Assembly (NCBI GenBank): GCA_002346435.1
Contig: DDZT01000101.1
Location: 3,085-16,147 of the forward strand
DNA length: 13,063 nt
Direction of reading: 5' to 3'
From: Anaerolineales bacterium UBA3001
GTDB taxonomy: Bacteria > Chloroflexota > Anaerolineae > Anaerolineales > UBA11657
Positions 1 through 6,714 of the stretch are shown piece after piece. Made by a program: the position numbers and the translations under genes. Position 1 is the stretch's first letter. Every line of letters begins with the position of its first letter. Below the pieces are notes generated by a model. That model saw nothing but the letters and a program-made list of their open reading frames with translations, was not told where the DNA came from and did not search any database.

Positions 1-24
1 ATAAAGTAGGTATACCTACTTTAT
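1..24. repeat. Perfect 24-bp palindrome at window edge
   Basis: The first 24 bases equal their own reverse complement: half-site ATAAAGTAGGTA followed by TACCTACTTTAT, with no spacer. It lies inside the aminotransferase frame, encoding roughly K-V-G-I-P-T-L. A 10-base part (TATACCTACT, 11-20) recurs at 128-137. It may be a coding coincidence, a binding site, or a contig-end effect if the window starts at a contig end. Confidence 0.6.
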
Positions 25-758
25 TGGAGAAAGATTTTGCGGTAGATCCAGACTTGGTTGAGCAAGCTGTATCCGATCGATCAGCTGCACTACTTTTAGT
101 ATCACCTAACAATCCTACAGCCTCAGTTATACCTACTGAGACAATGCAAAAATTGGTCAATATTGCTGAGAGAAATGATTTGATTGTTCTTGCAGACGAT
201 ATATATGATCAATTTATTTATGATGGAGGCGTACATTGCAGTCCGCAGTCGCTTGAGGCTGGAAAGGATCGTACATTGACACTCAATGCTTTTTCCAAGG
301 CTTATGCTATGACGGGATGGCGTCTTGGGTGGATAACCGGACCGCCTGCTCTAATGGCAAAAGTAAAGACAATTAAGGCTTCCGTGTCTGGTCCAGCTAA
401 TGTTGTAGCTCAACATGCGGGCATTGAGGCGCTGACTGGTCCATCAGATGCTTTGGAAGATATGAAGGCAAGATATGTTCGTCGTCGTCAGGTTGTGTTA
501 GATGCATTTGATTCCATGGGTATCAAATATGGAATGCCGCAAGGCGGCCAATTTATATTTGGCGATGTTTCTCATCTTGGTATAGATAGTGTCGAATTGG
601 CAGCAAGGATATTGGAAGAAGAGCATGTACTGATTTATCCAGGCGGTGCTTTTGCACCGGACTCAAAATATTATGTGCGTGTAACTTTCTTGCAGCCTGA
701 AGCTAAGTTGAAAGAAGGACTTGAACGTATGGGTAAAGCATTAAGCAGGATGTCTTGA
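1..758 (+). CDS. PLP-dependent aminotransferase, class I/II (3' part, 5' end outside window)
   Basis: This is a fold-type I aminotransferase that moves an amino group between an amino acid and a 2-oxo acid in the cytoplasm. The frame is open to the left edge, with codons from base 3, and ends in TGA at 756-758. A TTG at 24-26 lies mid-domain and is not the true start. Numbering from that TTG codon: SPNNPT at 27-32 (the Asn contacts PLP), ADDIYD at 57-62 (Asp58 and Tyr61 for the pyridine N and O3'), SKAYAMTGWRLGW from 81 with Lys82 as Schiff-base lysine and Arg90 for the phosphate, and Arg219 in YYVRVTF for the substrate alpha-carboxylate. The small domain is complete, and about a third of a roughly 390-residue protein is missing. 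The next gene, 88 bases on, is a 2-hydroxyacid dehydrogenase, so the pair could interconvert amino, oxo and hydroxy acids. Substrate cannot be told. Confidence 0.93.
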   Translation, partial: KVGIPTLLEKDFAVDPDLVEQAVSDRSAALLLVSPNNPTASVIPTETMQKLVNIAERNDLIVLADDIYDQFIYDGGVHCSPQSLEAGKDRTLTLNAFSKAYAMTGWRLGWITGPPALMAKVKTIKASVSGPANVVAQHAGIEALTGPSDALEDMKARYVRRRQVVLDAFDSMGIKYGMPQGGQFIFGDVSHLGIDSVELAARILEEEHVLIYPGGAFAPDSKYYVRVTFLQPEAKLKEGLERMGKALSRMS

Positions 759-787
759 TTGTCTACATATAACTTAAATATATTGTA

Positions 788-816
788 TTGAGTAAATTAT
801 AAATAGGCTATATTAC
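788..816 (+). promoter_or_regulatory. Possible sigma70-type promoter before the dehydrogenase gene
   Basis: TTGAGT (788-793), a 17-base spacer and TATTAC (811-816) each match 4 of 6 consensus bases. ATAGG (803-807) and CCTAT (816-820) form a short inverted repeat over the -10 region, which could be an operator. The region is very AT-rich, so chance matches are easy. This is a weak call. Confidence 0.25.
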
Positions 817-846
817 CTATATTAAAGTAATTAAGAGTGGAGGATT

Positions 847-1857
847 ATGAGTCAGAAAATACTAATTGCAGATAGTGAACATGCACCAGCTTGTGACGAA
901 TTGCAGGGATATTTGGATGGATATGAGTTGATATGCCCGGCAACAAATGATGATTTTCCCGATTTGTTATCGTCAGATGTGGTTGGATTGATTGCTCAAG
1001 ACCAAAAGATAGATGCTGCTGTACTTAAGAAGCTTACTAACTTGGAGCTAGCTCTTAGTCTGGGTAGAAACCACAGCAACTTTGATGTTCAAGCCATAAA
1101 CGACCAGGGCGTTAAATTTTCTACAGTTTGGCGTAAAGGACCTAATTGTGTTGCTGAGCTTGCAATGACTCTCATTTTATCTATGAGCAAGGATTTGCTA
1201 ATTTCACATGAAAGCGTGGCTAGTGGGGCATATAGGTATAGAGGAATACATCCCGAACAGAGTGAGCAATGGAAGATGGCATTTCATTGGATGAAGAATG
1301 AAAATGTACATGAAGTACATGGTAAACGACTTGGAATTGTGGGTTTGGGAGAAATAGGATATGAGCTCGCTATTCGTGCCAGTGTTATGGGTATGGGAGT
1401 GTCATACTATAAACGTACTCGTTTATCTGAAGAAATTGAGCAAGGTGTTCCGCTGGAATTTATGAGTCTTAACGACATGCTGGCTAGTTCTGATTACATA
1501 TGTCTAGCAGTTCCTCACACCCCTAACACTGAAAAGATGATAGGTGCATCTGAGTTTGAGGTTATGAAGGATGATGCTATTCTAATCAATATTTGTCGAG
1601 GTGGCGTTGTTGATGAGACTGCCATGATAAATGCGCTTTTGCAAGGACAGATTAAGGGCGCAGGACTTGATGTGTTTGATTATGAGCCTTTACCAGCTGA
1701 CAGCCCATTAACAATGTTAGACAATGTCATTTTGACCCCCCATATTGGTGGTGGCAGTGGTACTACCCGTACCGGAGAAATTCAAATGGCTATTGACGAA
1801 TTTTCGTGTATAATTGGTGGGTCATCTCCTAGATGGCCAGCAAAAGTAAATGCTTAA
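847..1857 (+). CDS. D-isomer-specific 2-hydroxyacid dehydrogenase, NAD-binding
   Basis: It probably reduces a 2-oxo acid to the D-2-hydroxy acid, or the reverse, with NAD(H) in the cytoplasm. The 336 residues are normal for the family. The N-terminal catalytic domain covers about 1-105 and returns at the C-terminus, with the Rossmann domain between. VGLGEIG at 165-171 is the dinucleotide loop. The catalytic triad is visible as Arg251 in NICRGG, Glu280 in FDYEP and His299 in TPHIGG. After the His the usual GSAT is GGGSGTTR, a small deviation. The Rossmann domain resembles phosphoglycerate dehydrogenase and glyoxylate reductases, but no ACT domain follows, which speaks against a full SerA. The start is ATG 847 with GGAGG at 839-843, spacing 3. 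It sits between an aminotransferase and a solute-binding protein, so the substrate may be a 2-oxo acid released by the former. Confidence 0.92.
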   Translation: MSQKILIADSEHAPACDELQGYLDGYELICPATNDDFPDLLSSDVVGLIAQDQKIDAAVLKKLTNLELALSLGRNHSNFDVQAINDQGVKFSTVWRKGPNCVAELAMTLILSMSKDLLISHESVASGAYRYRGIHPEQSEQWKMAFHWMKNENVHEVHGKRLGIVGLGEIGYELAIRASVMGMGVSYYKRTRLSEEIEQGVPLEFMSLNDMLASSDYICLAVPHTPNTEKMIGASEFEVMKDDAILINICRGGVVDETAMINALLQGQIKGAGLDVFDYEPLPADSPLTMLDNVILTPHIGGGSGTTRTGEIQMAIDEFSCIIGGSSPRWPAKVNA

Positions 1858-1858
1858 T

Positions 1859-1902
1859 GTAGGTGTTATATTTAGTCGGAGTAGGTGTTATATTTAGTCG
1901 GA
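1859..1902 (+). repeat. Perfect tandem duplication of a 22-bp unit upstream of the solute-binding protein gene
   Basis: Copies at 1859-1880 and 1881-1902 are identical and adjacent. Each begins GTAGGTGTTATATT and ends TTAGTCGGA (overlapping by TT), and each carries a TATATT that could serve as a -10 box. The 22-bp period is about two helical turns, so a factor bound to both copies would sit on the same DNA face. The array starts two bases after the upstream stop codon and ends 31 bases before the lipoprotein start, so it fits a duplicated promoter or operator. Only two copies exist, so replication slippage alone could also explain it. Confidence 0.85.
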
Positions 1903-1933
1903 AAAACAAAAAAAGGAGACAAGGAGAAACAAT

Positions 1934-3676
1934 ATGAATCTAAGCAAAAAGTTTCGTTCCGCGCCTAAGTTGCTATTGTATTTGTTGATAGTAACTGGTG
2001 TGATGCTTGCTTCATGCTCACCTCAGGTTGTTGAGGTTGAGAAAGAAGTAGTAGTAACACAGGTTGTAAAAGAAGAAGTAATAGTTGAGAAGGAAGTTGA
2101 AGTTGAAGTAGTGAAAGAAGTAGAAGTTTCTAAAGTTGAGTACGTTGAAGTTGAAGTTGAAGCAGAAGCCGAACCACGTGCACCAGTGACTTTCACTTAT
2201 GCACATAATGGACCTATCCGCACAATGGATGCTCCTGTAACCTGGTACGGTTCTACTCACTGGCTTACTAACACCATTTACGAATGCTTGATTTGGAGAA
2301 ACTGGGATCTTTCCGGTTATCATGGTCAGGCTGCTGAAAGCTGGGAAGCACTTGATGACACCACTTGGCGTTTCAACTTGCGTCCAGGTATCACCTTCCA
2401 TAACGGTGAGCCTCTTGACGCTGAAGCAGTGAAATGGAATCTTGATCGTGTAATGACACGTGAGGATTTCCTTGTTCACCCACAGTGGCAGTTCATAAGT
2501 GAAGTCAAAATAGTTGATGACGTGACTGTTGATATTATGACTGGCGCACCAGAAGCTTACTTCGAGTATGTAGTAAGTTATAACGGTTGTGAGCTACTAC
2601 CTCCAGACTATATGGCAGAAGTTGGTGAAGAAGAGTTTGCCAAGAACCCAGTTGGTTCTGGTCCATATGAGTTGATAGAGTTCACTGAGAGTGACAGATA
2701 CCATATGGAAGCATGGGATGACTACTGGGGTGGACGTCCAGATGTTGACACAATCATCTATCAGGTAATCCCGGATAGTGCTACACAGGTTCAAGCTATG
2801 ATTACCGGTGATGTTGATATGATGGCCAAAGTACCTGAGCCAGACAGAATCAAGTTAGCTTCGACTGCTGGTATTGATTTGCTTCTAGCTCCAATGAACA
2901 GAATGCATCACTTGTATCTAAGAGCAGACACTGAGCCTGGTACCATGGATGAGGTTTATCCAGACTATCAGCCTGTAACACTTGACCCACTAGTACGTCA
3001 GGCAGTGTCTCACGCACTGGATCGTTCTACACTAGCATCAGTACAAGGTGCAGCTGTACCGAACTTAGTCCGTGTCTGTGCAGGTTATCCTGAAGGTTTT
3101 GCAGACAAGTACTATGGTGAAGCAGCAGCTGATGCAGAGTTTGATCCAGATGCAGCCAAGCAGTTGTTGATCGATGCTGGATATGATCCAGATGGCGGCA
3201 ACAAACCTAAGGTTTACTTCGAGAGTCTAACAAATCAATATGGTAACGAGAAAGAAGTTGCTGAGGTTGCAGCACTTATGCTTCAGGACGTTGGCTTTGA
3301 TGTAGAACTTACTGTCATGGATAACTCAGCCTACTCTGAGCAAATTCAGGGTCCAGGTGCTAATCGTGACATTATGTTGACTACACTTGGTTGTGGTCCT
3401 GCAATGACACCTTTGTTCTACCAATGTGATTGGCCTGGTAAGAACAATGGACAATGTGTTCCAGAATGGGATGCTAATAGTGATCAGATTATGCAAACCG
3501 TTGACTCAGCCGCAAGGTTGGATCTATGGGCAGATTGGCAAGAGTATTATCTAGAGTGGGGTGGAGACGTCGTACTCTATGAAATGCAGAATGTTATTGC
3601 TATCAATAGTGACTTCGAATGGGATGCTCGTAAGGATGGTTGGATGACCTTCCGAGATCTCAAGGTTGCTAAGTAA
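1934..3676 (+). CDS. ABC transporter solute-binding lipoprotein, family 5 (peptide/opine/nickel type)
   Basis: This is the outer-face binding protein of an ABC importer of the OppA/DppA class. Residues 1-28 are a lipoprotein signal: basic MNLSKKFR, a hydrophobic core, and the lipobox L-A-S-C with Cys28 as lipidation site. Residues 32-80 are a low-complexity Val/Glu/Lys spacer that would hold the domain off the membrane. The mature domain starts near 84. The family signature covers about 133-171 and includes LRPGITFHNGEP and AVKWNLDRV. The 580 residues are normal once the spacer is allowed for. The start is ATG 1934, with AGGAG at 1922-1926 (spacing 7) and a second AGGAG at 1914-1918. The gene uses more C-ending codons (AAC, GAC, TAC) than its neighbours by eye, as expected of a highly expressed gene. 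No permease gene is adjacent; two matching ATPase genes follow at 5704 and 6689. Ligand is unknown; peptides or opine-like imino acids are guesses from the family. Confidence 0.94.
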   Translation: MNLSKKFRSAPKLLLYLLIVTGVMLASCSPQVVEVEKEVVVTQVVKEEVIVEKEVEVEVVKEVEVSKVEYVEVEVEAEAEPRAPVTFTYAHNGPIRTMDAPVTWYGSTHWLTNTIYECLIWRNWDLSGYHGQAAESWEALDDTTWRFNLRPGITFHNGEPLDAEAVKWNLDRVMTREDFLVHPQWQFISEVKIVDDVTVDIMTGAPEAYFEYVVSYNGCELLPPDYMAEVGEEEFAKNPVGSGPYELIEFTESDRYHMEAWDDYWGGRPDVDTIIYQVIPDSATQVQAMITGDVDMMAKVPEPDRIKLASTAGIDLLLAPMNRMHHLYLRADTEPGTMDEVYPDYQPVTLDPLVRQAVSHALDRSTLASVQGAAVPNLVRVCAGYPEGFADKYYGEAAADAEFDPDAAKQLLIDAGYDPDGGNKPKVYFESLTNQYGNEKEVAEVAALMLQDVGFDVELTVMDNSAYSEQIQGPGANRDIMLTTLGCGPAMTPLFYQCDWPGKNNGQCVPEWDANSDQIMQTVDSAARLDLWADWQEYYLEWGGDVVLYEMQNVIAINSDFEWDARKDGWMTFRDLKVAK

Positions 3677-3733
3677 TAAAGGATCAGGATAAGGAAACTA
3701 TACGAAAAAGTAAAGTTTCTTAGAAAGTAACAA

Positions 3734-3781
3734 AATTACTTGGAGGATCTTATGGCTTTAGCCGAGATCCTCCAAGTAATT
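3734..3781 (+). repeat. Perfect 17-bp stem-loop downstream of the solute-binding protein gene
   Basis: AATTACTTGGAGGATCT (3734-3750) pairs without mismatch to AGATCCTCCAAGTAATT (3765-3781). Inside the 14-base loop, GGC and GCC (3755-3757 and 3761-3763) can add a short inner stem. No T-run follows, so it is not itself an intrinsic terminator. It could protect the lipoprotein transcript's 3' end from exonucleases, a known role of hairpins after binding-protein genes. Its left arm also holds GGAGG, five bases before an ATG in the loop (3752). Confidence 0.8.
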
Positions 3782-3811
3782 GAAAGCAGTTGTAGGTATG
3801 TATTCATTTTT

Positions 3812-3850
3812 ATCATCCTGTCCGCAAAGTGTTTCAGGATGATTTTTTTC
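3812..3850 (+). terminator. Rho-independent terminator after the solute-binding protein gene
   Basis: ATCATCCTG (3812-3820) and CAGGATGAT (3835-3843) form a perfect 9-bp stem around a 14-base loop, followed directly by a run of seven T (3843-3849). This should end transcription 136-174 bases after the lipoprotein stop codon. It separates the lipoprotein transcript from the genes that follow. Confidence 0.85.
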
Positions 3851-3867
3851 TTACTTAATCAAAAAAA

Positions 3868-3881
3868 TATAATTTATTATG
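3868..3881 (+). promoter_or_regulatory. TATAAT box abutting an SD-less start codon; probable leaderless promoter
   Basis: A perfect -10 hexamer, TATAAT, lies at 3868-3873, five bases before the A of ATG 3879. Transcription would begin at or within a base or two of the start codon. No purine-rich SD precedes the ATG; the 28 bases before it are only A, T and two C. The -35 position falls in the terminator's T-run and matches poorly, so strength is uncertain. Confidence 0.5.
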
Positions 3882-4787
3882 AATAATTCTGCAAAAAATA
3901 TGTCAGGTGTCTACAATATAATGCCGACACCGTTCAATGAAGACGAAACTATAGATATACAAAGCTTAAAGTCAGTCACGGAGTTTATGTTGAGCTCAGG
4001 AGTACATGGTATTACCGTGCTCGGTGTATTGGGAGAGGCACACAAACTTACAGATGCGGAACGGGACATTGTGCTTAAGACTGTAATTGATGTTGTGAGT
4101 GGTGAAATACCAGTGTGTGTAGGTACATCACATCCATCTACATATGGGTGTATTGCTACATCCGAAAGAGCTATTGAGTTAGGTGCATCATCGGTTATGA
4201 TAACACCTCCGAAGTTAATGCGTCCTAGTGATGCTGCTATGCGAGATCACTATCTTACGTTAGCTAACACATTAGAAGCACCAATAGTTATACAAGATCA
4301 TCCGTCCAGTACAGGAGTGTACATGTCAACTGAATTTCTCTTGGATCTGGCAGGCTCTGAATTATCGCTTAGTAATATAAAGTTGGAGGATGAACCTTCC
4401 CCAAAGAAGGCTTCTGACTTGTTGAGTCAGAATGCAGAAATGAAGATTTTTGGTGGGCTTGGTGGCATAATGTTTATGGAAGAATTGCGCCATGGTGCTG
4501 TTGGTACTATGACTGGATTTGCATTTCCTAATGTTCTGGTCAGAATATATGATAAATTCAATGATGGTGACCTAAAAGGTGCAGAAGAGTTGTTTAACAG
4601 ATATTGCCCATTGATTAGTTTTGAGAATCAAAAATATATTAATTTGCCGTTACGCAAGCAAGCGTACTATCGTAGAGGAATAATTGGTTCGCCAACAGCT
4701 CGAAAGCCTCATGCTCCTATAGATCAGATGACACTTGATGAGCTGGACAAACTTTTACATTGGGCAGATACCCAGGGAGATAAATAA
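3879..4787 (+). CDS. Dihydrodipicolinate synthase/N-acetylneuraminate lyase family protein, non-canonical active site
   Basis: This is a class I (Schiff-base) aldolase-type TIM barrel of 302 residues, the usual size. The family opening is seen as GVYNIMPTPF at 10-19, and the Schiff-base lysine is Lys168 in SNIKLED. Two hallmark parts differ. The pyruvate-binding GTTGE loop is GVLGE (49-53), so the Thr of the proton relay is gone. The usual YNxPxRTG is QDHPSSTG (139-146), so Gln replaces the catalytic Tyr and Ser the Arg. It is therefore unlikely to be true DapA; a pyruvate- or oxo-acid-forming lyase or a hydratase of another substrate is more likely. The start is taken as ATG 3879 because of the TATAAT five bases before it. 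ATG 3900 (residue 8) also fits the family N-terminus, and neither has an SD. It is followed 3 bases later by the SDR gene, so the two are co-translated or at least co-transcribed. Confidence 0.9.
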   Translation: MNNSAKNMSGVYNIMPTPFNEDETIDIQSLKSVTEFMLSSGVHGITVLGVLGEAHKLTDAERDIVLKTVIDVVSGEIPVCVGTSHPSTYGCIATSERAIELGASSVMITPPKLMRPSDAAMRDHYLTLANTLEAPIVIQDHPSSTGVYMSTEFLLDLAGSELSLSNIKLEDEPSPKKASDLLSQNAEMKIFGGLGGIMFMEELRHGAVGTMTGFAFPNVLVRIYDKFNDGDLKGAEELFNRYCPLISFENQKYINLPLRKQAYYRRGIIGSPTARKPHAPIDQMTLDELDKLLHWADTQGDK

Positions 4788-4790
4788 ACA

Positions 4791-5585
4791 ATGGATTTAG
4801 GGATTAAGGATCGTACGGCACTTGTTGCTGCTTCGGCTAATGGTCTTGGTTTAGCCACTGCTATAAGATTAGCAATGGAGGGATGTAAAGTAGCTCTATG
4901 CGATCTCAACGAAGATGCACTTGAAAATGCTATTGGACAGGTCCAGAAACATGCTTTGAGTGATGGTCACGTAGGTGCATTTCAGGTTGATTTGCGCAAT
5001 ACTGAATCAATAGCAGGTCTAGTTAATGCAGTAAATGATGAGTTGGGTACGGTAAGCATTTTAGTAACAAACTCGGGAGGTCCTCCGCCTGGTCCTTTTG
5101 ATTCTGCAAGTGATGAAAAATGGGTTTCGGCTTTCGAGTTGGTTTTTCTTAGTGCAGTCCGTTTAATTCGCGAATGTATACCCGGCATGAAAGAGCAGGA
5201 ATGGGGCAGAATTATCAATTTTACTTCCAAAACACTTACAGAGCCTGTACCAAATTTAATGCTATCAAATGGCGTGCGACTTGCTGTTGGTGGTATGGCA
5301 AAAACATTGTCTAATGAAATTGCTGAGTATGGCATCACTGTAAACAACATTTGTCCTGGCCCAACTAGTACTGATCGTGCTATTGAATTAGCCGGTGCTC
5401 GTGCAGAAAAGAAAGGTATAAGTGTTGACGAAGAGCTTGCAATAACGGCAAGCAAGATACCTATAGGGCGTTTGGCTGATCCTGATGAACCAGCGGCACT
5501 AGCTGCGTTTTTGGCGTCAGACTTAGCTCGCTATATTACTGGGCGATCTATATTAGTGGATGGTGGAGCTGTAGGGGCATTGTAG
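4791..5585 (+). CDS. Short-chain dehydrogenase/reductase family protein with altered catalytic motif
   Basis: A 264-residue Rossmann-fold protein of the SDR superfamily, which as a rule oxidises alcohols or reduces ketones with NAD(P). The cofactor loop is AASANGLG (13-20), so the TG of TGxxxGxG is AA; Asp38 after the second strand favours NAD over NADP. NNAG is replaced by NSGGPPPG (94-101). The catalytic Ser is kept as Ser146 in NFTSK. The Y-x-x-x-K pair is replaced: aligning with the following GGMAKTLSNE helix puts Ser159 and Arg163 there. NNICPGPTSTD (185-195) and the C-terminal GRSILVDGGA are typical. A subgroup with SN...R at this site exists among annotated FabG-like proteins, so this is probably a true subgroup rather than decay. 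The start is ATG 4791, three bases after the previous stop, with GGGAG at 4775-4779 inside the end of the lyase gene (spacing 11). Confidence 0.9.
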   Translation: MDLGIKDRTALVAASANGLGLATAIRLAMEGCKVALCDLNEDALENAIGQVQKHALSDGHVGAFQVDLRNTESIAGLVNAVNDELGTVSILVTNSGGPPPGPFDSASDEKWVSAFELVFLSAVRLIRECIPGMKEQEWGRIINFTSKTLTEPVPNLMLSNGVRLAVGGMAKTLSNEIAEYGITVNNICPGPTSTDRAIELAGARAEKKGISVDEELAITASKIPIGRLADPDEPAALAAFLASDLARYITGRSILVDGGAVGAL

Positions 5586-5609
5586 ATAGCTTACGTTGGT
5601 TGTTATAAT
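5580..5609 (+). promoter_or_regulatory. Possible promoter for the ATPase pair
   Basis: A perfect TATAAT at 5604-5609 has TTGTAG (5580-5585, overlapping the SDR stop codon) 18 bases upstream as a poor -35. A transcript from here would carry a leader of about 90 bases. A second candidate is TATATC at 5692-5697, six bases before ATG 5704, which would give a leaderless message. No terminator is seen in this 118-base spacer, so read-through from the SDR gene is also possible. Confidence 0.35.
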
Positions 5610-5703
5610 ACGCTTGTGTTTGTTGTGGTTTGATGTCTAAGATAAGATTTTAATATTGTATATTTTTTGATTGATAGTGATTACAATTGGATATATCTGA
5701 GTT

Positions 5704-6714
5704 ATGAACGATTTTGAAAAAGTTCTTCAAGTAGACGATCTGAGGACAGAATTTCATACTCTAGGTGGAGTGGTTAGAGCTGTGAATGGTGTCTCTTTCC
5801 ATTTGAATCGTGGAGAGGTTCTTGGAGTTGTAGGTGAGAGTGGGTGCGGTAAATCTGTCTCAATGATGTCCTTACTACAGCTTATTCCTAATCCGCCAGG
5901 GAGAATTGTGGATGGTACTGCCTTACTTGGTGATCGTGACTTGTTGGCTATGAGCCAATCAGAGATACGAGAGGTGCGATCTGTAGAGGTTGGCATGATC
6001 TTTCAAGACCCAATGACATCACTTAATCCAGTATTGACAATTGGAACTCAGATTGCCGAACCTTTAGTTGAACATAAAGATATGTCCTGGGGTGAAGCCT
6101 TGGATCGCAGTGTAGAATTATTGGATAAGGTAGGAATTCCAGATGCTGCAGAGAGGATAAATGACTACCCTCATCAATTTTCGGGTGGTATGCGTCAGCG
6201 AGTAATGATTGCAATTGCTTTAGCTTGTTCTCCACCTATACTTATAGCTGATGAGCCTACTACTGCTTTAGATGTTACTATTCAGGCTCAAATTCTTGAG
6301 TTATTAAACGATTTGCGTAACAGTGAGGGCATGGGCATGATACTGATTACACATGATCTTGGTGTGATTGCGCGACTTGCTGATAGAGTAGCTGTAATGT
6401 ATGCTGGTCAGATTGTTGAGACAGGCTCTGCTCAGGATGTGTATGCAAACCCATCGCATCCATACACACAAGGTTTACTCGAGTCATTACCTCGTCATGA
6501 CCAAGAACATAGTTCTACGGAGCGTTTGACGAGCATAGATGGTCAACCGCCCAATATGCTAGACCCAATTGATGGCTGTCCTTTCGCTGCGCGTTGCAAA
6601 TATGTTTTTGATCGATGTAAAACAGAAAACCCTAATCTTATTGTTCTGGAAGGTCAGCACAGTTCTGCTTGTTGGTGGGATATGAAAAATGAATGTGAGC
6701 GAACCGTTGAATAA
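5704..6714 (+). CDS. Oligopeptide/dipeptide-type ABC transporter ATPase, DppD/OppD-like
   Basis: This is one of the two different nucleotide-binding subunits that power a peptide-class importer at the inner membrane. All ATPase motifs are intact: Walker A GESGCGKS (44-51), Q-loop Gln101, signature FSGGMRQR (159-166), Walker B ILIADE (179-184) and switch His217. The C-terminal Opp/Dpp extension has a four-cysteine set (Cys292, 298, 305, 323) within GCPFAARCKYVFDRC and a later SACW. This set is typical of the family and has been linked to an iron-sulfur cluster in some members. The 336 residues are normal length. The FSGGMRQRV variant and the order D then F mark it as the D-type subunit. The start ATG 5704 has no good SD, only GAG at 5699-5701. 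Its 3' end overlaps the next ATPase gene by 26 bases. The partner permeases are not in the window; the binding protein at 1934-3676 is a plausible partner. Confidence 0.93.
   Translation: MNDFEKVLQVDDLRTEFHTLGGVVRAVNGVSFHLNRGEVLGVVGESGCGKSVSMMSLLQLIPNPPGRIVDGTALLGDRDLLAMSQSEIREVRSVEVGMIFQDPMTSLNPVLTIGTQIAEPLVEHKDMSWGEALDRSVELLDKVGIPDAAERINDYPHQFSGGMRQRVMIAIALACSPPILIADEPTTALDVTIQAQILELLNDLRNSEGMGMILITHDLGVIARLADRVAVMYAGQIVETGSAQDVYANPSHPYTQGLLESLPRHDQEHSSTERLTSIDGQPPNMLDPIDGCPFAARCKYVFDRCKTENPNLIVLEGQHSSACWWDMKNECERTVE

Noticed and set aside
1859..1902. CRISPR-like or VNTR array
   Set aside because: There are only two copies, directly adjacent with no spacers, and no cas genes nearby.
2018..2479. 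153-codon open frame on the minus strand
   Set aside because: It is the antisense of the lipoprotein's Val/Glu repeat; its Asn/Phe/Tyr-rich product is just the complement of GAA/GTT repeats, and it has no SD or family resemblance.
3694..3719. Hairpin GAAACT / AGTTTC after the lipoprotein stop codon
   Set aside because: A 6-bp AT-rich stem with a 14-base loop and no T-run; likely chance beside the much stronger structures at 3734 and 3812.
3879..4787. Naming the lyase dapA and assigning it to lysine synthesis
   Set aside because: The catalytic Tyr, the relay Thr and the substrate Arg are all replaced, and the neighbours are transport and catabolic genes rather than lysine genes.
4982..5455. 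157-codon open frame on the minus strand
   Set aside because: It is antisense to the SDR gene, with no recognisable domain and no ribosome site; a shadow.
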